From Cohnella abietis (GTDB lineage: Bacteria > Bacillota > Bacilli > Paenibacillales > Paenibacillaceae), in contig NZ_AP019400.1 in NCBI RefSeq assembly GCF_004295585.1, positions 4,066,001-4,130,000 of the forward strand: a stretch of 64,000 nt of DNA, read 5' to 3'. A program made the translations under genes and the position numbers. This document shows, piece after piece, positions 26,215 to 34,729 of this stretch. The notes below the pieces were generated by a model, which saw only the letters and a list, made by a program, of their open reading frames with translations, was not told where the DNA came from and ran no database searches. How positions within the stretch are numbered: the stretch's first letter is position 1; every line of letters starts with the position of its first letter.

Positions 26215-26472
26215 TCATTTTTTGTTTTTTTCAATGTTATAGAATACAGCGAACAAAATCCCTAAGAGTAAAACAATCAGTAAGGTAGTTGTCGTTTTCG
26301 ACAAATTAATTAGCTCATCATACCAAACATATCCAACAACAAATATTATATTCAGTGAAATCAGGGAAACTATTATGTTTGCCCTATTAAAGTTTGAAAA
26401 AACCAAATATCTAAAGAACATTATGATATTTACTAAAACCATTCCTGAAATGAATTTTTCAAGATTGTTCAA
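26215..26472 (-). CDS. Small membrane protein, unknown
   Basis: Eighty-five residues with three hydrophobic stretches (8-24, 33-50, 61-79) and a Lys-rich end. TTG start at 26472 with AGGAGG seven bases upstream. AT-rich like the following lipoprotein gene on the same strand, about 150 bases away; the two may form an acquired pair. No function can be assigned. Confidence 0.6.
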   Translation of the reverse strand: MNNLEKFISGMVLVNIIMFFRYLVFSNFNRANIIVSLISLNIIFVVGYVWYDELINLSKTTTTLLIVLLLGILFAVFYNIEKNKK

Positions 26473-26917
26473 CGTGTTACCTCCTAAAAATCCCCTTCTT
26501 TTTCATCGTTGGAAATTCTCTTCTAATGCTCTCTAGCTTAACGCTTAAATAACGCTTTCAATAGCAAAATAACAATAGCTCTTTTACAGTTATCACCAAT
26601 TGTATCATTCTAATAACTTCTCATACACTGTTACATTTACACACTCCGACTTGTGGAGTGCTTACTATGGATGATTCTTAATCAATAGATGAGATATGAA
26701 TGTATGGTGCTCAACCAAATTTTACTGATAAAAAACACCCAAATGTTAGAGTGCAGGTACAGAAATATGCTGAAAAATTAAAAATATAAGTGTATGTGGT
26801 GTCTCTTGTTGTTTCATTCCCCCCTCCCTCCCTACCCAATCGGGGGATATATTAATTTTAGAGATAGTGATACTATGCATAGCGGACAAGATAAATAGAC
26901 TCAGTGGAGGTAACTAC
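26473..26917. promoter_or_regulatory. Upstream region of the SLH protein gene, with G-quadruplex motif
   Basis: A 445-base AT-rich gap without a gene. CACTCC-GACTTGT-GGAGTG forms a short hairpin near 26645-26665. At 26819-26837 the plus strand has C-runs so the minus strand reads GGGTAGGGAGGGAGGGGGG, a four-tract quadruplex motif with loops of two, one and one. It is followed by CGGGGG, which could pair with the C-runs. About 80 bases before the ATG. No sure promoter. Confidence 0.5.
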
Positions 26918-29035
26918 ATGGTAAGAAGAAGTTCAAAGCGTTTTGCATCCGTATTCATGGCACTTATTTTAGTTTTTACGATGTTTGGTAATGTGGTTTC
27001 AGCGGAAGGAGGCGCACCGGGGTCTTCTATGAACCTCACAGCATTCTCCATCAAGGGATATGCAGGTGTTATTAGCACGAATAATGATGGTAGTGCTGAG
27101 AGTGTTACTATCACCGTACCTTACGGTACAGATTTAACCAACATTAAGCCTCAATTCAGTCACAACGGGACTTACGCCGATGTTAACGGGGTTGCTCAGA
27201 AATCTGGTTTGGATGCTGTTGATTTTTCTTCACCTGTACTTTATAAAATACACAATGCATCAAATGAAAATACTCACAATTACTTGGTCACTGTCAACGT
27301 ACTTCCCCATTTGACGCTAACTTTAACCACGGATAAAGCTTCCTACAAACCTGGAGAGCCTGTTGTAGTTACTGTATCAGCCAGTAATACTACAAATGTC
27401 AACGCAGATGGCGTCCAAAGGATTAAAACCACTTTGGAGTTCGATCCAACTAAGTTCTCTGTGAAGTCTTACATAGACGAGGATGATGAGTATACAGAGA
27501 AGGGGTACAAACCTCTTCTAAATACAGAAAATACGTATATGAATGCTCCATATTTTCTTAAAATGTCATCGCCCAATGCGAAGTATTTAGTCTTAGACTT
27601 GCGTTCCGATATTCCTTTTAAGGATGGGCCTATATATCAAGTAACTTTAGATTCTCTAGACACTTTAGGTAGTTATGTTGCTGCGCTAAGCATTTATATT
27701 GGTACCGTTACCGCAGGTGGTGATTATATACAGGGCTCACCTATTATTGTTAATACCTTGGTTAATGTAGTAGCACCGAGTTCAGAAAAGCAAATAACAC
27801 AATTTTCTATACTTAATAGCACGGGGTCAATCGATCAGAAAGATAAAACTATAAATGTACAGGTACCTTTTAATACTGACTTAACCACCTTAGCACCGCA
27901 ATTCACTGTATCAGCTAGTGCATCTGTCAAGGTAGGAACAACTGCACAAGTTTCAGGAACTACATCTAATAACTTCACGAACCCAGTTAAGTATACTGTT
28001 TACGCAGAAGATGGGTCTAAACAAGATTATATGGTTACTGTTAGTCTTGAAACCGCACCACCAATACCTAGCACATCGAAGGATTTAAGCACATTCTCGA
28101 TACTGGGTAACGCAGGGTCTATTAGTCCAACAGCTAAAACTGTTGATGTAATAGTACCTTTTGCAACTGATTTAACTGCATTAGCACCACAATTTACGAT
28201 TACAGGTACATCCGTTAAGGTAGGAGATATTACACAGGAGTCTGGTGTAACATTGAATAACTTCACGAGTTCAGTTACGTACACAGTTTATGCAGAAGAT
28301 AAATCGTACCAAGATTACAAAGTTACCGTTAGGCTTGCATCACCAGATGTAGTTTATCCACCAACTAGTCCTCCACCAACAGGCCCTGTTTCAACGCCTG
28401 CACCAACTGCAACACCTAAACCAGTCTTGAATGAGAAGCTAAATATCGATGTAATCAAGGCTCAAGTAGAAAAAGCTACCTCTGCACCTGCAATTGCATT
28501 CAAGGATGTACCCAAAGATTCCCCAACAGCTAAAGCAATCGAGTTAGCGACTAAGCTTGGGATCGTTATGGGATATGCGGATGGTTCATTCCATGCTAAT
28601 GCTACGGTCACTAGAGCAGAATTTGCAACTATGTTAGTGAAAGCGCTTGGTTTAGAATCTACTGACAAAGCGAACTTTAAGGATACCAGAGGGCATTGGG
28701 CAGCGGATGCAATTGCAGCATTACATTCGTTCGGTTTTATTAACGGTTACGCAGATGGATCATTCAAGCCAAATCAAAGCATCTCTAAAGCGGAAATAGT
28801 GGCTATACTTTCAAAAGTAATAAACATAACTTTATCTTCAAACCCAACGAAGTTCAGTGACGTTTCTGGTTCTTGGGCGGAGGATGCAATTAACAAATTA
28901 TCGGATAGTGGTATTGTAAAAGGAGCGAGTGACGGATCATTCAAACCGAACGCTAAAGCTACTAGATCAGAGTCATTACTCATGATCTTACGTATGTTAA
29001 ATGTGAGTCTTAATCTTTCACTAGACATAGAGTAG
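26918..29035 (+). CDS. S-layer-homology surface protein with cohesin-like and DUF5018-like domains
   Basis: A 705-residue wall-attached protein. Signal peptide 1-30 (VVSA end). Residues 36-125 are a beta-sandwich of the kind that recurs twice more near 300-380 and 395-475, each with a pattern FSI..-G-I...-V.VPF.TDLT.LAPQF. Between the first and second lies a cohesin-like stretch (LTTDKASYKPGEPVVVTVSA). A Pro/Thr linker leads to three SLH domains (from about 535), each with YADGSF or GASDGSF and a WA.D.I core, which bind pyruvylated wall polymer. GGAGGTAACTAC precedes the ATG; an upstream frame from 26867 lacks a site. Confidence 0.9.
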   Translation: MVRRSSKRFASVFMALILVFTMFGNVVSAEGGAPGSSMNLTAFSIKGYAGVISTNNDGSAESVTITVPYGTDLTNIKPQFSHNGTYADVNGVAQKSGLDAVDFSSPVLYKIHNASNENTHNYLVTVNVLPHLTLTLTTDKASYKPGEPVVVTVSASNTTNVNADGVQRIKTTLEFDPTKFSVKSYIDEDDEYTEKGYKPLLNTENTYMNAPYFLKMSSPNAKYLVLDLRSDIPFKDGPIYQVTLDSLDTLGSYVAALSIYIGTVTAGGDYIQGSPIIVNTLVNVVAPSSEKQITQFSILNSTGSIDQKDKTINVQVPFNTDLTTLAPQFTVSASASVKVGTTAQVSGTTSNNFTNPVKYTVYAEDGSKQDYMVTVSLETAPPIPSTSKDLSTFSILGNAGSISPTAKTVDVIVPFATDLTALAPQFTITGTSVKVGDITQESGVTLNNFTSSVTYTVYAEDKSYQDYKVTVRLASPDVVYPPTSPPPTGPVSTPAPTATPKPVLNEKLNIDVIKAQVEKATSAPAIAFKDVPKDSPTAKAIELATKLGIVMGYADGSFHANATVTRAEFATMLVKALGLESTDKANFKDTRGHWAADAIAALHSFGFINGYADGSFKPNQSISKAEIVAILSKVINITLSSNPTKFSDVSGSWAEDAINKLSDSGIVKGASDGSFKPNAKATRSESLLMILRMLNVSLNLSLDIE

Positions 29036-29055
29036 TCGCTGCAAGTTACTTATAT

Positions 29056-29094
29056 AAGGTAGGTACTGGTAAAACAGTATCTGCCTTATTTTTT
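29056..29094 (+). terminator. Intrinsic terminator after the SLH gene
   Basis: AAGGTAGGTACTG pairs with CAGTATCTGCCTT around GTAAAA, followed by A and T7. Confidence 0.85.
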
Positions 29095-29201
29095 TACACC
29101 AATGTCACGATTCAATCCCGCTACTCTTCAATTGTTTTAACTCGAACCACAAGATATACTTATATTCACATAAACAAACTAAGGATAAGAAGGTGACGAA
29201 G

Positions 29202-29528
29202 ATGAATACCCTGATTGAGGAGAAAAGAAATAATCATGTCTGCGAGGTTTTACAAGTACTTGGCTCAAAATGGGGATTTGCGATTATCAGTGAGTTGTAT
29301 ACAAGCCCCAGACGGTTCAATCAACTCCAGAGGGAGCTAGCCCCCATTCATACGCAGTCTTTAACGGATACTCTTCGTCTACTAGAACAAACAAAATTGG
29401 TTCAGCGTCAAGTATTTCCTACTGTACCCGTAAGTGTCGAATACTCTTTGACGGAAAAAGGAAACGACTTTCAAACCGTAATAAAGGAAATGAACAACTA
29501 TGCAATAAAATGGGATACTCAACGTTGA
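29202..29528 (+). CDS. HxlR-family transcriptional regulator
   Basis: A 108-residue winged helix-turn-helix factor. Signature text: LGSKWGFAIISEL, RRFNQLQREL, and SLTDTLRLLEQTKLVQRQ (recognition helix and wing), then YSLTEKG. Family members sense redox or aldehyde stress and often sit beside their targets; the neighbour here is the convergent MFS gene. A GTG at 29193 is a possible start, but AAGGTGA fits the ATG at 29202 better. Confidence 0.88.
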   Translation: MNTLIEEKRNNHVCEVLQVLGSKWGFAIISELYTSPRRFNQLQRELAPIHTQSLTDTLRLLEQTKLVQRQVFPTVPVSVEYSLTEKGNDFQTVIKEMNNYAIKWDTQR

Positions 29529-29601
29529 AAACTACAGGAAAGACAAAGATTGCTCCGCCCTTCCTGCAATAGTTCTTTCATTATTATAGGGATAATAAGA
29601 T

Positions 29602-30732
29602 TTATGCCTTAATCGAACCCTTAGATTTGCTCAAGGAGAAAGAAATGCTAGCCGTCATTAATCCAAGCGCAATCACACTGCTTGCAACCCATGGATTGTA
29701 AACTACAGAGGACGTAGCGGTCACAATTAAGCCTCCCAATCCTGCTCCAACCGCCAGCCCCAAATGACTGATTGGAGTGTTTAATCCTAGCAGAAGATTA
29801 GCCGATTGAGGCGCTTGTTGAATAATGTAGGTTTGAACCGCAGGAGCAGTCACAAACATCGAACACATACAAATGGTTATCAATATTAATTCAACTGCAA
29901 TAATCGAAGCAAAGACAGGTACAAATGCAAGAGATACAGCTTGTACTGCCAAGCCGATAGAAATCACACGAACTGTTCCCCATTTATCTACTCCATAACC
30001 TCCCAAGCGTGACCCGATAATCCCGAAAATTCCGATAATAAGCATGAATGCGCCAATGTATGAAGTTGTCATGTGAAGAATTGTTTGTAAATAAGGAGTT
30101 AAATACGTTTGTGCGACTGAATTGCCAGCGCCCCAAAAGAAAGAGACCAACAAACCACTGATCACGATGGGATTTCTGAGCACTGTGAATTGCTGTTTAA
30201 AGGAAATGGGTGCATCGCCTTCAATATCCGGAAGAAAAATCATAATGCCAAGTAAAATGAGAAAGCTGATGATGCCCAAGATTAAAAAAATGCTCTGCCA
30301 ATGTAGCCATTTGGTGATCGTTATCCCTATAGGTACGCCTAGCAACATTGCAGTACTAAATCCCAAAATGATTGTGCCGATTGCTCCTCCTAATTTCTCG
30401 GGTGGAACTAATTTGGCCGCCGAGCTAAAAGCAACAACATTGAATACGCCTGCGGCTATACCCGAGACTACGCGGGCAAACAGCAAGACAGAATACTGAG
30501 CGCTCCAAAAGGAAATCAGACACCCGACTATAAAAACTACCAGTGAACAGATTAGCACTTTTTTACGTCCAATACGGGAGGTAACAGAAACCAAGAAAGG
30601 CGTTCCAATGGCCAGGGCTATAGAATATACCGTTATGAGTTGCCCTGTGAGGGCAATGGTAATACGCAAATCATCGGCGATGATATTGAGAATACCGCTA
30701 ACGACCAGCTCCGATGTTGCTGTTACAAACAC
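29602..30732 (-). CDS. MFS transporter, N-terminus cut by an early amber codon
   Basis: A major-facilitator exporter of the AraJ/YdhP-like group, with about 11-12 helices and the loop motif RIGRKKVLICS between helices 2 and 3. The frame extends upstream of the GTG at 30732 to an ATG at 30768 reading MNRIHIYLLT, but codon 11 is TAG (30736-30738) where a Leu is expected before GVFVTATSEL. Either translation restarts at GTG 30732, losing part of helix 1, or the gene is dead, or the base is wrong. The remainder is intact. Convergent with the HxlR regulator. Confidence 0.8.
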   Translation of the reverse strand: MFVTATSELVVSGILNIIADDLRITIALTGQLITVYSIALAIGTPFLVSVTSRIGRKKVLICSLVVFIVGCLISFWSAQYSVLLFARVVSGIAAGVFNVVAFSSAAKLVPPEKLGGAIGTIILGFSTAMLLGVPIGITITKWLHWQSIFLILGIISFLILLGIMIFLPDIEGDAPISFKQQFTVLRNPIVISGLLVSFFWGAGNSVAQTYLTPYLQTILHMTTSYIGAFMLIIGIFGIIGSRLGGYGVDKWGTVRVISIGLAVQAVSLAFVPVFASIIAVELILITICMCSMFVTAPAVQTYIIQQAPQSANLLLGLNTPISHLGLAVGAGLGGLIVTATSSVVYNPWVASSVIALGLMTASISFSLSKSKGSIKA

Positions 30733-30902
30733 ACCCTAAGTAAGAAGATAAATGTGTATACGATTCATTTTTGCAGTCCATCCTTTCTGAATATCTCTAG
30801 AAATTATAACTGCGCATTCATGTCTGCATAAGAAGGCAATCGTTTTGGTGTTACTCTCAGTAGTACGACCTACTCACTTAAAGTAAGTTAGTAGTGTGAC
30901 AA

Positions 30903-30950
30903 TAAAAAAAAGAAACCACATTGAGTTGTTACACTCATGTGGTTTCTTTA
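30903..30950 (-). terminator. Intrinsic terminator after the DUF4097 gene
   Basis: On the minus strand AAAGAAACCACATGAGT pairs with ACTCAATGTGGTTTCTTT (one bulged base) around GTAACA, then T-run. It closes the PadR-HAAS-DUF4097 operon. Confidence 0.9.
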
Positions 30951-30990
30951 CTTTTCCCCTGCCTGGAAAATATGAAGTTTTATTTGTTAC

Positions 30991-31932
30991 CTAACGCCCA
31001 CCAATAGTAAAATTACCTGACCCCGTGTGGACACGGACTGGCGTGCTGCCATCGCCGAAACGTATATTTTGTTTGTGATCGTCGTTAGAGTTCTTATCCC
31101 ATTGGTTACGGAATGTGCCAGAGCCAGCGGTAAAATTGAATTCGACGGATGCCGGTTTTTCATCTGTGTTAATGGTTACATTACCGCTTCCGGTTGAGAG
31201 ATCCATAGGGCGTTTGATATCCTGTTGCTCGGCTCTAATGTTGCCGCTAGCAGCTTTTACTACAAGCTCAGCATCCACGTCAATCATTTTAACATTGCCG
31301 CTACCCGCCTTCACCGATAGCTTCTGCGCTGTCAGCTTCTCGATTGTAATATTGCCAGAATATCCATCCAGCTCAGCTGAATTAGCCGAAACATTAGTAA
31401 CTTGAGAGGAACCACTACTTACGTTTAAGGTAAGTTTATTTGCTGTTAACTTATTCAGCTGCACATTACCTGAACTATTCTTAATTTTGATGGTTTGAGC
31501 AGCCAACTCGGCTACGTTAATATTGCCGCTGCCGTTGTCCATGGTGATGGATTCATATTGCTGCTCCGGCAGCTCCAGTCTGAGCTCTAAATCAAGAATG
31601 CTTAATCCAAATGTAAACCCATTTTTAGTATCTACGCTAACTGTAATAGTATCGGCTTTCCGAGAAATATTTAGTTTAGTTGATTCCAGAAATTTTTTAC
31701 TCACTTTCCCAGTAAGAGAAGCCTTAATTTCATTCGTAGAACCTTTAACTGTAGTTACATCCAAGCTATTGAAAGATAGTACAATATGCTTTACCCCAGT
31801 GGCATCCATCGCTTGTTGCTGATCAATCTCTACACTTCCAAAATTAAAAAATCCTTCATTCCCCATCGTTCTGCCTGCACCAACTAACCCGACTACTAAT
31901 AGAATAAGTGCGATAATAATCCAGTTTCTCAT
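30991..31932 (-). CDS. DUF4097 beta-repeat membrane protein
   Basis: A 313-residue protein with one N-terminal membrane segment (4-20) and then a right-handed beta-helix-like DUF4097 domain. Repeats such as GSGNINV, NSSGNVQL, GYSGNITI, AGSGNVKM and AASGNIRA run from about 125 to 255. The family is found with HAAS/PadR genes in Bacilli and may act as an envelope-stress sensor or anti-sigma-like factor; this is inference. Its ATG overlaps the stop of the HAAS gene (ATGA). Confidence 0.88.
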   Translation of the reverse strand: MRNWIIIALILLVVGLVGAGRTMGNEGFFNFGSVEIDQQQAMDATGVKHIVLSFNSLDVTTVKGSTNEIKASLTGKVSKKFLESTKLNISRKADTITVSVDTKNGFTFGLSILDLELRLELPEQQYESITMDNGSGNINVAELAAQTIKIKNSSGNVQLNKLTANKLTLNVSSGSSQVTNVSANSAELDGYSGNITIEKLTAQKLSVKAGSGNVKMIDVDAELVVKAASGNIRAEQQDIKRPMDLSTGSGNVTINTDEKPASVEFNFTAGSGTFRNQWDKNSNDDHKQNIRFGDGSTPVRVHTGSGNFTIGGR

Positions 31933-32486
31933 TTTATTTTCACCCTTATCACCCTTGAATTAAATTTCAAATATTGCAATGTAACTCTTGAGACTACACG
32001 GGTAAGCCAAAGTGAGAACGCTCCTAGCAGCATACCTACCGCTATCAGAGTTATTGCTACATAGATTCCTTGGACTTTGGTAAATGCTTCTCCGAATACC
32101 CCTTCGTAAATGGCAACCAATGAGGACAATCCGATAGCGACCGATGAAGCCCATAATGCCAATAGTACACCGAGAAGGGCGATGAAGGGCCCGAGAATGA
32201 ATATCAGATTAAAAAATCCTAAGCTCACCGCAGCAAACACGGCACGCGACACATGCGTAATCCCACCATTTTTGCTCACTGCTTGCTCCACACGGTAACC
32301 TAACAGCATTTCTTTGGCTATAAGGCGCGGATCGCCAAGCTCCTGTGCAATTTCCTCCTCCGTACTACCTTCCTGGCCGGCTTGCCGGAAATGCTCCTCG
32401 TAATCAAACATCCATTCACGACGTAGCGGTTCGGGAACCGGCGCAAGCAAATCCCAAAGCTGCTGCAAATACTTATCTCTTATCAT
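31929..32486 (-). CDS. HAAS/DUF1700 membrane protein
   Basis: A 185-residue protein: N-terminal cytoplasmic HAAS domain at 1-60 (LLAPVPEPLRREWMFDYEEHF, EEEIAQELGDPRLIAKEM) and three or four membrane helices at 75-175. HAAS proteins pair with PadR-like regulators and are thought to pass a signal from the membrane. Four-base ATGA overlaps with both neighbours show tight translational coupling. Confidence 0.88.
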   Translation of the reverse strand: MIRDKYLQQLWDLLAPVPEPLRREWMFDYEEHFRQAGQEGSTEEEIAQELGDPRLIAKEMLLGYRVEQAVSKNGGITHVSRAVFAAVSLGFFNLIFILGPFIALLGVLLALWASSVAIGLSSLVAIYEGVFGEAFTKVQGIYVAITLIAVGMLLGAFSLWLTRVVSRVTLQYLKFNSRVIRVKIK

Positions 32487-32803
32487 CGCTCGACACCTTC
32501 TTTAATTAATTGATCCACAGATGTGGAAAATGACCGCCATTCGCTTGTTAGCTCCATCAGATGCTTGTGTCCACGCTCTGTAAGCTTGTAATATTTACGC
32601 GCCGGACCCTCAGCGGACTCCTTCAGATAAGTGGAAAAATAACCTTCAAGAGTCAGCCTGTTCAACAGCGGATATACACTTCCTACTGCGACTTCAAATT
32701 TCGAGGACATCATTACGGCAAGCTCATAGCCATAACGGTCCTCCCAAGCGGTCAAAGCAAGCACACATAAATCCAGAACGCCCTTCTTAAACTGTACATT
32801 CAT
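32483..32803 (-). CDS. PadR-family transcriptional regulator
   Basis: A 106-residue winged helix factor: ALTAWEDRYGYELAVMMS, VGSVYPLLNRLTLEGYFST and YKLTERGHKHL are the PadR marks. It probably represses its own operon, whose promoter at 32885-32913 lies within a long inverted repeat. GGGAG stands before the ATG at 32803. First gene of PadR-HAAS-DUF4097. Confidence 0.92.
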   Translation of the reverse strand: MNVQFKKGVLDLCVLALTAWEDRYGYELAVMMSSKFEVAVGSVYPLLNRLTLEGYFSTYLKESAEGPARKYYKLTERGHKHLMELTSEWRSFSTSVDQLIKEGVER

Positions 32804-32840
32804 TCCCAGCGCTCCCTATGTAGCATGGTATGGTATTCAT

Positions 32841-32913
32841 CATTGTAGAATAGCTAGGCAAAAAAAAATAACGACCACAGCTATAATATATCATCAGCTA
32901 TTCTACAATGCAA
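32841..32913 (-). promoter_or_regulatory. PadR operon promoter flanked by a perfect 15-bp inverted repeat
   Basis: On the minus strand TTGCAT (32908-32913), 17 bases, TATATT (32885-32890) form a SigA promoter. CATTGTAGAATAGCT at 32841-32855 and its exact complement at 32896-32910 frame the -10 region; one arm covers the -35 and spacer, the other lies near +30. Arm centres are 55 bases apart. A good candidate for PadR autoregulation, or a leader hairpin. Confidence 0.6.
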
Positions 32914-33157
32914 TATAGTGAAGCTAAATTTTTCCAGCTTATTCCATCGAATCTTAAGATTCGTCTGTTCAAGTTTACTCACTTACCTTTTTAACCGCCC
33001 AAATTTTCACGAGCACATCTCCTCCCCAGACTTCCTGAGCGAACTACACATACCCGTCTGCCAACCCATATGTGTACTTCACTCAGTAAGTTTAAAATAG
33101 AGGCCTTCATGAAATGGCTTCTCAGTCCTTCGGACGGCGGTACACTTAATAACAACC
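32914..33157. other. Intergenic stretch with palindrome and hairpin
   Basis: No gene. A perfect 16-base palindrome CGAATCTTAAGATTCG lies at 32948-32963. An imperfect inverted repeat spans 33035-33086 (CTGAGCGAACTACACATA against TATGTGTACTTCACTCAG) 70 bases past the stop of the DUF445 gene. It lacks a T-run, so it is a weak terminator candidate. Confidence 0.45.
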
Positions 33158-34399
33158 CTACAACCACTGAATACAAGTTAAAATCAATCCAATAACGAAC
33201 CCGCATAACGCGCCATTGACGCGGATCCATTGCAGATCGCTGCCGACCTTTTCCTCCAGCATCCGTACTAATTCCTTGTCATCCATACGATCGAGGTTGT
33301 CTTTAAGTAAAGCCCCTAGACGATAGTGGTTTGCCTCCACGAAGTCAACGATAAAAGATAGCAGCTTTCGTTCAGCGCCCTCCATCATTTCCTTCTCAGA
33401 CTGCAGCCTCCGTATAACGTAACGTACGACTGTTACGACCTTCCGTCCACCGCCTTGTTTCTCTTTCTCAAGTGATGCCAGGAGAGAAGTCCGAATGTCC
33501 TCCAGCCGCTCTAACAAGAATGCCTTGCTATCTGGAGACTCAGCTTTATTAATCAGCCACTCCTTACCTCGATTAATCAGCGATTCATCTTCTGTAATCT
33601 TAATCATTTGATTTCGAATTTCAACAAGCAATCTTTCCCGATTCGTGTTATCAGGTCTAACGAGATCCTGAATTCCTGAAAGCAGAAGCTGCTGAATCAT
33701 CGTCCCCAGCTTCTCCTCATTCATGAAACCAGCAAAAGCTTGTACAGCGAACCCCATAATGCCGCCGACCTTGGCTTCCGATATTTTCTGCTGGGCGATG
33801 GATCCAAGCAGTTGACCCGTTTCCGGCTTACTCACCCAAGCTCTACCTTGATTAAGAGCATAGTCAAGTGCCTGTTCGTCCCATTTCCCTTGTATCGCTG
33901 TATGCAATACTTTCTCAGCCAGCGGCTTCATGTCCGTATGACGAAGAAACGACGCAATGCCCGTTTGAATGGACGGAACAATAGAATCGAGTGGCAGCTT
34001 AGTTAGATTGGTTTGCAGCATAGCGATCGCGCTAGTACGATTGCTCTTCTTCCCTATCCACTTGGTCACTGCTGATCCAACAATCTTTAACAAATCAAAT
34101 TGCTTTAGCTTGCGTGTAATGCTTTCCTTATTCAGAAGCTCATTTTCCAAAGCTGATATAAGAGAAGTGGCGATTTTATTTCTATTCTTAAGCAGCAACG
34201 ATGTGTGTGGGATTGGAATGCCCATCGGATGTCGGAACAAAGCCGTTACAGCAAACCAATCAGCGAATCCGCCAACTAGCCCCGCTTCAAATCCCCCCTT
34301 CAAAAGCTGAACAAACGCATTATCAGGAAGAAATAAAGTCGTGACGAACCCGGCACCCATCGTAACAAGCGATAATCCTGCTATATATCTCGATTTCAT
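33158..34399 (-). CDS. DUF445 family protein
   Basis: A 413-residue protein matching DUF445 (YheB/YjiN-like): N-terminal membrane helix, then the conserved GGFEAGLVGGFADWFAVTALFRHPMGIPIPHT (quoted here only by its start GGFEAGLVGGFADWF and end IPIPHT) near 34-66, a long helical soluble part and a C-terminal membrane helix ending at the last residues (GALCGFVIGLILTC). Function unknown; reported in sporulating Bacilli. GAGGTC stands before the ATG. Confidence 0.85.
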   Translation of the reverse strand: MKSRYIAGLSLVTMGAGFVTTLFLPDNAFVQLLKGGFEAGLVGGFADWFAVTALFRHPMGIPIPHTSLLLKNRNKIATSLISALENELLNKESITRKLKQFDLLKIVGSAVTKWIGKKSNRTSAIAMLQTNLTKLPLDSIVPSIQTGIASFLRHTDMKPLAEKVLHTAIQGKWDEQALDYALNQGRAWVSKPETGQLLGSIAQQKISEAKVGGIMGFAVQAFAGFMNEEKLGTMIQQLLLSGIQDLVRPDNTNRERLLVEIRNQMIKITEDESLINRGKEWLINKAESPDSKAFLLERLEDIRTSLLASLEKEKQGGGRKVVTVVRYVIRRLQSEKEMMEGAERKLLSFIVDFVEANHYRLGALLKDNLDRMDDKELVRMLEEKVGSDLQWIRVNGALCGFVIGLILTCIQWL

Positions 34400-34508
34400 A
34401 TTAAGACCTCATTAAGTAAGATTGGATATGGATATTACATTAATTATAACCGAATTAACAAATGAAAGATGCACCCCTGCAAAGAGAGTGCATCACCTTT
34501 ACCCTATT

Positions 34509-34691
34509 TCATTTATTTTTCTCGTTATTATTCACTTCAATCTCTTCGACCAATTCTCTTGTACCTGACCGAAATTCACGAATGGTTGTTCCAATTGCTT
34601 TACCGAGCTGAGGTAGCTTAGATGGTCCGAAAAATAATAACGCGATAAATACCAGAAGTATAATACCCGAAAACCCAATATTTAATGGCAT
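34509..34691 (-). CDS. tatA: Twin-arginine translocase subunit TatA
   Basis: A 60-residue Tat pore subunit: short membrane helix (IILLVFIALLFF), hinge FGPSKLPQLGKAIG and an amphipathic helix with a charged end. The Tat system exports folded proteins. It lies 38 bases after a ZIP-type gene and follows a Tat-signal multicopper oxidase gene in the same direction; no tatC is nearby. An upstream GTG at 34703 overlaps the AGGAG site and is rejected. Confidence 0.9.
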   Translation of the reverse strand: MPLNIGFSGIILLVFIALLFFGPSKLPQLGKAIGTTIREFRSGTRELVEEIEVNNNEKNK

Positions 34692-34729
34692 ATGCTTTTC
34701 CACTCCTCTCTATGTGTATCAATGCTTCA

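Noticed and set aside
27000..29028. Minus-strand open frames opposite the SLH gene
   Set aside because: Shadow frames of a biased coding sequence without start signals.
32948..32963. 16-base perfect palindrome as a sure operator
   Set aside because: It is far from a recognised promoter and no regulator is tied to it; kept only as part of the intergenic note.
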